Positions 35,085 through 46,108 of a stretch of 64,000 nt of DNA are shown one piece after another. The translations under genes were made by a program, and so were the position numbers. The number at the start of each line of letters is the position of its first letter. Within the stretch, counting starts at the first letter, position 1. The notes under the pieces were generated by a model, which made no database searches, was not told where the DNA came from, and saw only the letters and a program-made list of their open reading frames with translations. The stretch lies in NCBI GenBank assembly GCA_026214975.1, contig JAOBSW010000564.1, forward strand, positions 1 through 64,000, read 5' to 3'. Origin of the DNA: Gentiana macrophylla. Lineage: Eukaryota > Streptophyta > Magnoliopsida > Gentianales > Gentianaceae.

Positions 35085-35850
35085 ATTGCACATTATGTTC
35101 ACTTAGATATGCTTAAAGTGTGTTCAGGTTTCATGTGTCCGTTCCCCTTGTCTATTGGTAATATTTGAGAAGTGCATTAAGTAATGTCAAGGCTGTGTGC
35201 TTGTCGGCTGGACGGTGTCTCCATTCTGATGACCGGCTTTGTCTGAATCAGAATAGCTCTTTCTGTTGTCCATTTGTGTGTATGTTTTTCTTGTTTTTAA
35301 CACTAATTTTAGGATGGTCCAGGTGCAAGTTTTGGACCACCAAGTCAGCACTTTCAAAGGGATACATTGGTGGAAAGTTTTTACAGGTAGGGGCCCATTG
35401 GTGGAAGTTGAATTCCTATTGGTTTTGGTGCACCAACTAGGATTTACACCAGGTCCAACATAAAATTTGTGTGTTTTTAAAGTATGAAAGGGTTACATGA
35501 AAACTCTTGTACTTGTCTTTTTTCTGAACTAAAACACCTCTGGTGCAAAATCGGTACATTTTTTTTGCATCTCTCTGCCCTGATAAACTTGTTCATTGGT
35601 GGAAAAGAGGATATTCTTATCTATGTATTAGGTTTCAGTAGGTTTATTGCTTATAGAACATCATCATACAATGCTGTAAACACAATTGTTTGATGTGAAT
35701 GCAGAGAAAGTTGAATGATGTTTCTCTGCATTCGGTGTGAATGCTGTTTCACATTCGAGCTTTTAATGTCATCACTATATATAGCTTTTTGGTTTGGATC
35801 GAGTCAGAATTACAGAGTTTGGTATGTTTTTGCATGTATACATGAAAGTA

Positions 35851-36197
35851 GGCTAAATTACAATTTTGGTCCTCTAACTAGACACGTTTTTCGATTTTGG
35901 TCCTGGTTTTTCTCCGACGACAATATTAGTCCTGTAAGTGGTCTTTTTTTTGCAAAAATAGTCCTGAACGCCGGAAAGACCACTTACAGGACTAAAATTG
36001 GTCTTTTCCGGTGACAATTTTAGTCCTATAAGTGGTCTTTCCGGCGATAATTTTAGTCGTGTAAGTGGTCTCTCTGGCGTTTAGAACTATTTTTGCAAAA
36101 AAAATACCACTTACAGGACTAAAATTGTCGCCGGAGAAAAACCAGGACCAAAATCGAAAAACGTGTCTAGTTAGAGGACCAAAATTGTAATTTAGCC
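35851..36197. mobile_element. MULE-type foldback MITE, 347 bp
   Basis: Perfect or near-perfect inverted repeats start GGCTAAATTACAATTTTGG at both ends and extend for well over 80 bp. An exact 10-bp direct repeat, CATGAAAGTA, flanks it (35841-35850 and 36198-36207), consistent with a 9-10-bp Mutator-type TSD. The interior has additional direct and inverted copies of acaattttagtcctgtaagtgg (split as acaattttagtcct and gtaagtggtct), so nearly the whole element can fold. Confidence 0.92.
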
Positions 36198-36429
36198 CAT
36201 GAAAGTATAATGTTTTTGTATTATTCTATGAGTACAGTCAAAACATACCTCAGATCATGGGGTATGTTGAGACTTAATTGAGAGGTTGTGCCTCTAGCAT
36301 TCTCCATTGCCCTTAGTACGTACAGAAATGTATGATTTTGATACATCTCAGCTGTCTACATCTCAGCTGCCACTTATTATCTAGCTGTTTCTTTTCTTGC
36401 TGATATGCCAATGAATATTAGCATCAAAA

Positions 36430-36489
36430 GAAAGAAAGATAAATTACGACGCGCATTGCACGTCGTAAAAACACGTTTTTCTTGTAGTG
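36430..36489. mobile_element. CACTA element right terminus
   Basis: Ends TTTTTCTTGTAGTG, the inverse of CACTACAAGAAAAA, the standard CACTA terminal repeat. It is preceded by subterminal motifs acgacgcgcattgcacgtcgt. It probably closes the element whose protein remnant lies at 33.3-34.7 kb. No matching left terminus was found in the window. Confidence 0.8.
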
Positions 36490-37743
36490 CCTACCGATGA
36501 CTTAGACACTCTCGTTTTCCAAAATTTCAACAAATTGTTTTGATAGTGGAGAAGATCCCTTTGAAACGACTTCATCAACCCAAAACGACTTCCCAATGCT
36601 TGATTGATGGTTGAGCTTCTAGGAAGGGCTCCGGCCGTCATGCTTCCATTGCACCACACAGATAATCATGCATGGATGTTTCCATCAACTTGAACCATTC
36701 CTCTATTTTTCGTGGTTTCATTGGCCGGTGTACTGAACCATGTCTTCATTAACTCCGAAATCCAAACCTTCCTGCTGGCCGGAGGTGGTGGTTAGAAAGC
36801 TGGGGGAAACTTCTCTAAGTACTCCGGGCATAGCTAGCACTAAAGGGGGAGGAATATACTCATACTTCTCTCTAATGCTATATAATATATACTTTCAAAA
36901 TATTATAGTAAAATTATACCATAATTAAATGCAACATATGAATATTATGAATGGGGAATTGGAAGATGACATAATTTAATGCATACTAAAATACTAATGC
37001 ATAACCACGAATTATTTTACTTATCATATCATGTTCACCGGTTCGACTTACCGTACATATTTGCCATATCATTACGCATTGCCATACATAATTACCATAA
37101 TTCCACTACCATAAACAAATTACACTATGTAATATGACGTACGTGAAATAATGTGACGAATGATTCAAGAATATTACGTCTTTGTATAGACTATACACGA
37201 AGGTCATACATATTACCCAGGTACACCACGACCCAAATAATAAATAAATAATTAAGAAGTTATCATAATTAGAGAGGCTAATCGACCGCCATTACTACAC
37301 AGAGACTGCGGGTGGGCACATCAAACCGGCTCAACATCCACCTGAATTATCATTGACCCACAGGCGTGGGACATGTTTTGGATGTTGAGTATTATCGATA
37401 ACTCATAGTCAAATTAAATAAAGGTACATCATATGTTTTGGAGGTCGAATATTTTCAAGAACTCATAGCCAAAAATAAGGGTACGTCAATCCTGGATCAA
37501 TAAGATAGACATCCATGTATCATCTACTTCCGGTTAATCTTGCACAACATTTCCTGATAAGCACATTTCATTTTATAGTGCTATCATATTCCAGCTAAAA
37601 CATCTAATTAATAAAGAAGGCCAAAAATAAATATTATTATATCAAAGGAAGTCAATTTTTTAAAGATAGTTTGCTACATTTAAACTTATCTTCAGATATA
37701 ATTTTACCATTTTGTAATCAATATCAATAATAATAATAATAAC

Positions 37744-37792
<49 letters not shown>

Positions 37793-38487
37793 TGTATACA
37801 TAAAAAAAAGCTTTTGCAACCCACCGAAAATAATCTAGTTATTTCTTTTTATATTATGTTTCTATAAAAAAATGTTTTTAGTAGATACTCATAAGTAGCT
37901 AAATGCGTGGGTTTCTACTGGCCTCCAGAGTTTTATGCATATCGTGGATTCGAATCCCGCCACCCCCTCCTTTCGTAGTTGAAAAAAATAAAAAAAAGAT
38001 ACTCATAAGTGGATCAGATACCTTCTTTTAAATCGTAAATACTGATATTGTAAACTTTACCGAACATATATATCATATAAGATAGTGACGTTACATTTGA
38101 ATTTGCAAAATAAATAATATTTTATTAAGATTTAATTTGAAATGAGATATAATATCTTCAAATAAAAAAAAATTTAAAAGAGTCAATCTCGGTATTTCAG
38201 TATCATGAATATATCTGGTATTTTTCATTGGAGCGCCGGGGTGTTCCCATCATTGAAGTCAGAGTGTGGGATTGAGCCTTCCGAATGAGAAAGAAAAAAG
38301 TGCTTAGTTTCGTTGGAAAAACCAACGAAAATTTAATATTGAATCTCGCCCTACTTCTAAAGAAAGATAGAAAAGGTTGGAGAGAGTGACTTTATGAAAT
38401 TCTCTCCTTTCCAAAGCTGCGCAAGGCGGCACCCCCATAGCAAAGCCCCACCCCTCTTTTTCCCCCTTTAATAAAGACCCTCGCCGC
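36490..38487. other. AT-rich spacer with unassigned short frames
   Basis: Short frames at 36444-36659 (minus) and 36740-36928 (plus) look like gene fragments but could not be assigned. A (TAA)n microsatellite lies at 37725-37792. No complete gene. Confidence 0.4.
37725..37792. repeat. (TAA)n microsatellite
   Basis: About 22 near-perfect taa units with a single c interruption. Confidence 0.95.
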
Positions 38488-40239
38488 TATATACAGTGGT
38501 TTTATGGTGGTCCAGGACCACCATGTCATACTTGTCCACCAATGAAATATCTTATAAGAAGGGTAAAAACGTCAATACATGAGATTTATATTTTACACGG
38601 TAGGCCCTTGTGTTATTTTTTTTTGGTCGAAACCGGATATTTTATTAATCAACAAACTGTACAAAATGTACAAACTGTACAAACAACTTTAAAGAAAATA
38701 CATGAGGTAAATCTGAATCTCAAGACCAGGCTAATCTAAGCTCACGAGCTCGCCGAACAAAGATCGAGAGATGAGGACCATCATCGGGGACGCTGGGTGT
38801 CGAGCGATGGTATTCTTTGTTTCGCTTGAAGCACGGATGCTTGCCTGCAGTTTCACGGAAAAGGAACCTCCGTAAAGCCAAGTTGTCATGTTTGTACATA
38901 TTTACCATTAAGCGGGACTCGAGCCAATTTTGTGTGGATTGGGTGGAAATGAAACCCGCCTAATGTTGATGATGAATGAGATTCCTCCACATATTATAGG
39001 TCCGCGGACAATCACGTAAAGCATGGAGGATCGTTTCAGAATGAGTACCACAAACGCAACAAGTATCTTCATCGCTAATGCCCCTCACAGCTAAGAGGTG
39101 GGTCGTTGGGAGGGCCTCTCGGTAGATCTGCCATAAAAGGATGTTTCCTCTTAGCGGCCCTTTAATCGCCCAAATGATACGCCAAATGTTCGTTCTTGAG
39201 TCTACCTGAGTGTGGTGAATGAAGTGGTATGCTGAGCTAACCGAAAATTTTCCCGAGGCCGTCAAACGCCAAAACGTATTACCTTCCTCATCCACGTCAA
39301 AAGCATCACGGACTGCCCCTGTGGCCGAACAAATGTGCCGCCAGATAAGCGAACGATTCGATTTGGGCATATCGAACGGGGACCCATACTTCGAGGTAAG
39401 AAGTTGTACCCATAATTTTGCCGGCTGTGTTAAGAGTTGCCACGAGAGCTTTGCTAAACGCCAGTATTCATGTGTTTAGCATTGCGGATTCCGAGACCCC
39501 ATTGAGCTTGGGTTGTGGATGCTATCCCATGCAATTAGATGTAAACCCTTTTGTCCGTTTCATGTCCCCGGAAGAAAGAACGGTTTATTTTATCAAGTTC
39601 GCAATTGATGTGAGGCGAGGAGCTTTACCGTTTGCATCTGATAATAGGGCATGGTAGAGAGGACCGTTTGAGAGAGGATCGCACGCCCAGCCTTAGAGAG
39701 AACATGTGCCTTCCAGGGTTGCAATTTCCTGCGGACTTTGTCAATAATACTTTGGAAGTCTTCCTTTTTAACTCGGGAGTGGTGCAAAGGTACGCCCAAA
39801 TACTTTTCAAGATGGGTAGTGTGCGACATACCTATAGCAGCTTCAATGGATGAAATAGTGTGCGGATGAGTATTTGGGGACGTTGCGAATCTTGACTTTG
39901 CCACACTAGTTTTTTGGCCCGAATAGTTGCAAAATTTTGTAAGGACCTGGTCAATCACACGTGCCTGCTCGACAGAAGCCTCTGAGAAGAGAAGCAAATC
40001 ATCCGCAAAGAAGAGATGAGAAAGTTTCGGCCCCCCCCGGGACACTGATATCGGTTTCCAATCCCCGACCATGATTGATTGTTGAATAAGACAACTCAAC
40101 ACCTGCATGACTATAACAAACAAATACGGGGCCAAAGGATCTCTTGTCAGAGCTTGTTATTTTATTATTTTTCTATTTGGCCCCTGATCACTAAAGTCAT
40201 CATTGGTCCAGGACCATAATAAAATTTCCCCAGTATATA
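38488..40239. mobile_element. TIR element interrupted by a LINE fragment
   Basis: The left end (tatatacagtggttttatgg, then tggtccaggaccacca) and the right end (inverse of tatatactggggaaatttta, then ttatggtcctggaccaatg) form imperfect inverted repeats of about 45 bp. Nearly all the interior is the LINE at 38616-40150, so the original element was a short MITE of about 220 bp. Confidence 0.55.
38616..40150 (-). mobile_element. 5'-truncated LINE: RT C-terminal part and zinc-binding domain
   Basis: The minus strand encodes the RT palm and thumb (MAPYLFVIVMQVLS, FADD box in HLFFADDLLLFSEAS, YLGVPLHHSRVKKEDF), a gap, then the zinc-binding region (WRLTASGKFSVSSAYHF, WAIKGPLRGNILLWQI, CCVCGTHSETILHALRDCP). 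The 3' end is an oligo(T) run on plus (38616-38624), the element's tail. The 5' end is cut within RT at about 40150. A near-duplication cttgt(g)ttatt flanks it. It belongs to a different lineage from the LINE at 11-25 kb. Confidence 0.85.
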
Positions 40240-41472
40240 AAACCGAATAACAAACTAACAAACTATCCAAATATTCAAAATTTAAAACTTTTATAAAAAA
40301 AAATAAAATGGTTAGTGTGACCTGCAATTCCGATTTGTTTCTTTATTTTAATACATTTATTTTTCTCGTTTTATTTTTTGTTGGGAGCAAAGCAAATATT
40401 ATTCATAGAAATGTACAGGATGATTTGATTGAAATTAAAGAAGCAAATTTAGCAAAAGCTCGTGCAGCGATTTTAGAAGAAACTCGTAACGGAGAAAGCA
40501 CGTTTCTTGAAAATAGTAGCTTTGCAGATGATGGATCTATATACAGAAATGCTCATGCCTTTAAACAGTTGAGATATTAATTTTTCTGCTAGCTTTTATT
40601 TTCACTTTGATTAATTACTTTTATATATTCTCACGATTAACCTTCAGAAAATGGATTTTTACATCAAACATCAAATATTTGAATGTCAGTTTTGGTGTGA
40701 CGGCATAGGCCTAAAAGTAGTGTACGTGTGTCGTGCGCAAGGACGTAGCTGTGTGTGTTAAGATAGGGGGTTAAGCCCATCCCAATAAATTATTTATGTC
40801 TAAATATTTTAGACATGTATATCAGCCCATCCGATCATCATAGTGTAGTCCGCTAGCCCACCCCAAATGTAATTTCCTAGCTCAGTCCTTGGTTCTTGGT
40901 CGTGCGGATGCGAATAAAGTTCATTTTCTAATCAGGTCTTATGTTTTTCTTTTCATTTGATATAATTTTACTTATTTTTTGCTATTTATTTGTAATTGAA
41001 AATTCTTTAGTGTTTCCATTTTGTGTGTCAATATGAGGTCACCATGTGTTGGTTGATTAATTAATTTTTGAACGTGTGACATTACACAACATCTACCATA
41101 ATAATAATAATCCTTATTACATAGGGCCATATATGATCAGATTCGTCCCTGGGTATAGACCAACAAGGCCACGACTTAGGGCCTTCAAAAAATATTTAAA
41201 ATTTAGGACCCTGATTTTTTTGATCCAATAAGTTTATTAGTCAAGTCACGTGACATATATTTTAAAAACCGTTTGTCTTTTCCCAAAAGATCCAGTTTTG
41301 ATAACTTGGCTTAGGGCGTCTCCACACTCAGGGACGGCCATATGATGTTTGATTTTTTTGATATCGAATGTGGACATTCGAGTTTTGTAAAAGCATTGAT
41401 TAAAATAAGTCGAGTTTCATCAAGTACATTAATTATCATTATATAGTAGTATATTATGATACATCAAACAAT

Positions 41473-41479
41473 CATTACA

Positions 41480-41534
<55 letters not shown>
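41473..41534. repeat. (GT)n(AT)n microsatellite in the exostosin intron
   Basis: Short tg run followed by about 25 at units. Confidence 0.93.
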
Positions 41535-41536
<2 letters not shown>

Positions 41537-41806
41537 GAAAAATATATAAAAAAAAAATTAATAAATGGAGTGGAATGACAAAAGAATATTTTAAATGATT
41601 ATAAATGACAAAAATCACAAATGTTACTTTAAAATTGTTATTTCACGCGTGTTAATGTTATTTTGTGCTGCTTACAATTGTTATTTCATATTTATTCTAT
41701 TCCACATTTATTACTTTATATATTTTATTCTTCATAATTATTCTTTTGTCCTTATTAAATTACGCTTTTTCTATCTCGATTTTTTTGATAATTTTGTCTT
41801 CTAGAC

Positions 41807-41811
<5 letters not shown>

Positions 41812-41881
<70 letters not shown>

Positions 41882-41882
41882 C
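41812..41882. repeat. (AT)n(GT)n microsatellite in the exostosin intron
   Basis: About 22 at units followed by about 10 gt units, just upstream of exon 2. Confidence 0.93.
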
Positions 41883-42298
41883 ATTTATTGTAACACTTTA
41901 TTATAATGTGACAAAAATAATAATTAGAAGCTACAAGGAGATGGAGAAATGGCTAAAAATATGGGTATATGAAGAAGGCGAGTCACCATTATTTCAAACC
42001 TCAAAATCACAAGGTATATATTCAATTGAAGGCCAATTTATATCAGAACTCAAAGATAAAAACAATTTATTCTTAGCCCGCTGTCCCGAGGAGGCGGTTT
42101 TGTACTTTATCCCAGTCGGAATGTCTCGGATCATCGAGTTCCTCTACAAACCGAACCGGGATTTTAATCGGAGGCGACTGCAAAACGTTGTATAATTATT
42201 GGAATATGAGTAATGGTGCTGATCATTTCTTTGTTGGTTGCCATGATTGGGTAAGTACATAATTTTTATTTTTTTCCGAATTTATGTCGTTTATTTTA

Positions 42299-42445
42299 GT
42301 TAATTTACAGCGTGCATATACTAAGCACGTCGTAAATTTTTGCTATATTTACGGTATGGCCGATAACAACAAGCTTGTGCACGCCGTAAATGTCAATTCA
42401 CGGCATGTTTTAAACGCCGTAAATTCCTTTTTTTTCCATGCAGTG
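42299..42445. mobile_element. CACTA-like terminus with subterminal repeats
   Basis: Ends ttttccatgcagtg, inverse CACTGCATGG. The preceding 130 bp carry alternating motifs such as agcacgtcgtaaat, tttacggtatggc, cacgccgtaaat and acgccgtaaat, like CACTA subterminal arrays. It lies in the intron after the last surviving exostosin exon. The partner end was not found. Confidence 0.5.
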
Positions 42446-42504
42446 TAGGTTTTTCTAGTCTAGAAAAAAAGTATAAATGTGTTATGTATATATATATATA
42501 TATA

Positions 42505-42530
42505 CTAGTAGGAAACCTGTGCGATGCACG
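42505..42530 (-). mobile_element. possible Helitron 3' terminus
   Basis: On the minus strand the sequence runs through a short palindrome (gtgcatcgcac) to TTTCCTACTAG followed by T. Helitron 3' ends have a small GC hairpin about 10 bp before CTRR and insert before T. The stem here is short and partly decayed. On this orientation the element body would extend to higher coordinates over the minus-strand gene fragments at 43.9-47.1 kb. Confidence 0.4.
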
Positions 42531-43900
42531 AAAAACGTTAAATTTAAAAGGTAAAAAAATCCCTGTTTTCATGAAAAATCCATGTTTTCACGATGGAAAA
42601 GTAATATCTACTAATTGACACCCCTATATATATCTTGATATTTAAAGTTGATGCATTAAAAACACTTGAAATATGATGTGTTACCCTCGATCTCTGACCC
42701 GTATTACAAAAATTATGCAGCCACCGTTAAGTCAATGTAATATGTGATACATAAAAAGTATTACATTGAGATATGCCCCGACAGATAAATATTCAATCTG
42801 ATTGAGAGTTTATGACACTCTTCGACCATGAATGAATGAGTATACCCGACGAAAACCAAAAGACGAAAGCAAATGTATAGCTCGAAATTCCTATTCTAAC
42901 GTTAACCAATTCACACAAATTACAAAAGGAAAAGACATGATAATAAAAGTACTTACCATAACGTTTTTAGTCTCAAGCGAGAGCTGCACATCATCTATTC
43001 TTGATCATCGTCTTACTGGTCAAAATCTCTACTCGCTCTGCAGCTAAAGAAATGTACAAACTTTAACGATAAAGAACCCATGTTCCATCAATCAACATAT
43101 ATCACTTAGCCCATTGACCTCTTCTCTAAAAAAAAGACGTCATAATCATGATAATACCAAATCACATTCAACAACGTAATAATCACACCAAAGCATCTCT
43201 ACAAAAAAGAATAAAGAAATGCTAAACTATATACATGTTCATTAATAACAATGTATATGAAATAAAGCATAAATTTAACATTTGGCTTATGCCCTCTCAA
43301 ACTCGCTTCAGTCCGCACTCTCACCACCGCAATGTGTGCATTTAGCTATCAAAAGGGGCATGCTTTCTAGGATACAAATCATGTTAAAACTTAAAAGAAA
43401 AAATGCTAGAAAGGAAATTTGGAATTGTTTAAGAAATCATGAGACAAATAGAAACATATCCATACAAATTTGCTTCTTATATATGGTACAACACTCTCAG
43501 ACTGGATGACATGAAGTATTCTGGCCACAATCTGCACAATACTTGGTGTTTTAACACTTGCCAAGAGAATAAATAGAGAAGAAAGTAATTAAAATAATTG
43601 ATCTTTTCACTTGAGTAGGTGCAAGTTAAATGTTGTGGGTTCTTACACGAATACACAAAGAAATTAGTAGCCAATTCAAGAAGTTTCAAAAGTAAGCGAT
43701 TAAAAGAATTACTCAAATGTTAGATATGCATTAAGGTAGCAATACAGTATATGCAGACCACAAAAAATATAATGGCAAATGCCAATTGGGCAAATACAAT
43801 CATGGATCAAGAGTCGGAAGAAAAAGAAAAGAGGATGGTTAGGCTAGGTGAAAATAACAGTCGTTTAAGGTTTTCTTTAGAACAAATGGATGATTCTTAC
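42531..43900. other. no gene recognised
   Basis: AT-rich. A decayed copy of the hAT-MITE right half (ccctcgatctctgacccgtatta ... gcagccaccgt) lies at about 42684-42727. Otherwise there are short frames without motifs. Confidence 0.45.
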
Positions 43901-43995
43901 CTGTAAGGACTCGGGGCTCCTTTTGAACTTCTCTGCAACAGATAGCAACATCTCAAGGTATTTGTTCCTTCCCTCTACCTTAGTGTCTAATATAT
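43901..43995 (-). pseudogene. isolated exon-like fragment, family unknown
   Basis: A 95-bp open segment bounded by a clean acceptor (ggcag) and donor (gtaag). It encodes ILDTKVEGRNKYLEMLLSVA then EKFKRSPESLQ, which looks like part of a helical protein. I cannot name the family. No adjoining exons were joined with confidence. Confidence 0.4.
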
Positions 43996-44994
43996 CTGCC
44001 AAAAAATAAACAAAGCATATGGCTGTTGTACTACACTTTTCTTCCAGCACCTCCTGTCGAAAAACAATGCAGAATCATGAATCTGTGTATTCAAAAGCAA
44101 GCGTCAAGTCTGAGCCGTAAGGGGGGGGCAAAGTATACAAAGACCTTGCACAGAAAGTGTTATTGCCTTATAGTTATAGGTTGCGCATCGGAGTACCTTT
44201 TTGGATTTGGGTAAGTCAAAAAATACACAAGTAAAAAGCTAAATATTCACAAATTCTATATTAAGTGAAACCCTAAATTTCAACCGTTCAAAATAGCAAA
44301 CACTTACCGGAATGAGATCAATTTTTGCTTATGCTTGCTGAGAATGCTTGACGATTTTTACTTTAGAAAACTGTGTGTGGTATTTATGTGAAAAAAAATG
44401 TATATTAGCCATTTACAGAAGGAAAAAATTATTTTCTGAAGACGCTTACCGGAATGAGATCCAATTTTACTCATGCGTGCCGAGAATTCAACGGGTGGGA
44501 ATTCAACATGACTTACCCAAACCCAAAAACCATGAGCCCTCTTCCCGCAGCAATGGTTGACAAAAGAAAAGATCTCCGATGATTCTTCATAAGTTTCCCT
44601 TTCAGTCGGAGTGCTCCATCTTCATTTTTTCAGCGACATAGCTGGATTGGAGACACAGGTAGTGAGTTTCTCCTTGATAATTCTGTGAAACTTGACATTG
44701 CGGTAATATCTTGGCAAACCACCTGAAAGAAGTCCCAGCAGGTCATGTGAATTTGTTTTTGAAGAGGAATTGAACATGTCAAGAATCATAACTGGATTAC
44801 TCGTCAAAGGATTCTGCATGTTTCTTGAACCGGAGCTATATATTTTGGTTTGTGAATGAAGACATGATGTTACAACATTGAAAAATTTGTGTACCATGTG
44901 GAAACCATCTTGTTTCTATTAGACCTTTCTTCATACATAACAGATCGCTTGAAAAATGAGTCAGGAGAAAGAGCAACGATGCGACCAAACATAC

Positions 44995-45187
44995 CTGCAA
45001 ACATCCACAGTTTCCTTCCCACTAACTTTCCCTTCGGAGTTGCTGATAGCTGCAAAAACATCAGAAATGAGTGTCAAATTGATTGATTTCTATATTTCAC
45101 ATATGCTCCTCCACTCTCCAATAATGAAACAGTAGCACCACGAAAAACAACATGTGAGGCAACATCAACACCAATTTCATCTAGCAC
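44995..45187 (-). pseudogene. VPS2/CHMP2-type ESCRT-III C-terminal fragment
   Basis: VPS2 is an ESCRT-III subunit acting in endosomal membrane scission. A piece at 45187-45155 encodes VLDEIGVDVAS after a TTTTTCAG acceptor. A second at 45049-44995 encodes LSATPKGKLVGRK after TTTGCAG. Together they match the VPS2 signature LDEIGVD-ASQLS-APKG. No clean donor ends the first piece (cacatgttg), and the N-terminal charged core and helices are missing. So this is a fragment, possibly captured by a mobile element along with the MSL piece. Confidence 0.7.
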
Positions 45188-45189
45188 CT

Positions 45190-46108
45190 GAAAAACATGT
45201 AAGAAAAACCATTAAGCTATTGCAATCCTAAATAACCTTTGAGACACATATTGGATCAATCTGATCCAACTCCCAACACACAACCACAAAGAGATGACCA
45301 AACATATCTATGGACTTATAAGAGAGAAAAGAAAAGAAAATTAAACTATTCATGTGACAATGAATCCAGACAGGAGCCCTGTAGTTGTTTAAATTAATTA
45401 TTTAATAGCCTTAAATTTTTGAAGGTTTTACAATATTGAATTCTTCCTGTGAATCTTAAAGATTCATATCCCTTCGTATAACTTAAAAATGTAAACAAAA
45501 ATTATAAGAACTTCAAATCTCATGATCCTAGTCAAAAATTATAAAAATCCTCTAGAATGAAATGGTGAACTTTAAATATACTATGTTCTCCCCACCTATT
45601 TTACTGGATTTTGTAGTAAATGGGTGGAAACCAAATGTCAATCCCTTTATAACAATATGACTGAGAGTAACCGAAATTGGCTGCACAAAACAATGGGTGT
45701 TGAGGAGGCAATGGTGGCACAAACCTTGTAATATTTGCTTCAATGAATAAAATTACATGTTTGAAAAGATAAAAAAAAAAGTACTACTACATATTGTTAC
45801 CAAGATAGATATACTGAAATTCCCATTGATATCCCTTGGAATTGTTTTCACCCAAATCCCCCAAAGCTACTATAACTTTTAGTAGTATGCATATAGCCTA
45901 TATTCAAAATGCTGCCACAACTCATTTTCTTTTGCACAAAATTGCAGCCTGCAAGAAACACAAACAATCAATGTACATCATCAGTCATTCAAAACCAAAA
46001 ACATTCATCGTAAAAAGCAAGCGACACATACCTACGAAATCATCGATTGTATTGATCATGGTCAATTAGGGCCAGGTATCCACATAGACAGTACCCTAGA
46101 GGAAGAGT
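45190..46108. other. no gene recognised
   Basis: AT-rich interval between the VPS2 fragment and the MSL pseudogene. A splice-like segment near 46035-46060 (minus; MINTIDDFV before gtatgt) could be another VPS2 exon trace, but the match is too short to call. Confidence 0.35.

Larger units (their letters stand above)
40308..42258 (+). pseudogene. exostosin-family (GT47) glycosyltransferase, truncated
   Basis: GT47 exostosin-like proteins are Golgi type II membrane enzymes of wall polysaccharide synthesis. Exon 1 (40308-40567) encodes a short N-terminal hydrophobic segment (FLYFNTFIFLVLFFVGS) and ANLAKARAAI...GSIYRNAHAFKQ. Exon 2 starts at 41928 after ATTAG and rejoins in frame as FKQSYKEMEKWLKIWVYEEGE, followed by [17 protein letters not shown] and [19 protein letters not shown] deletion or frameshift at about 42190 separates this from [20 protein letters not shown], which ends at a GTAAGT donor. 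The catalytic C-terminal half is absent: a CACTA-like terminus follows in the intron and no later exon is found. Therefore a pseudogene or captured fragment. Confidence 0.82.

Noticed and set aside
36740..36928. Possible fragment of an inositol polyphosphate 5-phosphatase (KPSCWPEVVVRK)
   Set aside because: The similarity rests on about ten residues and is then lost. Not enough to annotate.
41665..42195. A single 176-codon frame starting upstream of the microsatellite
   Set aside because: The N-terminal part is AT/GT microsatellite translation (YIYIYI, VCVCVC). The real coding part begins at the splice acceptor 41928 and belongs to the exostosin exon.
46035..46060. Possible additional VPS2 exon (MINTIDDFV before a GT donor)
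   Set aside because: The match is too short and lacks the acidic segment expected next to it.
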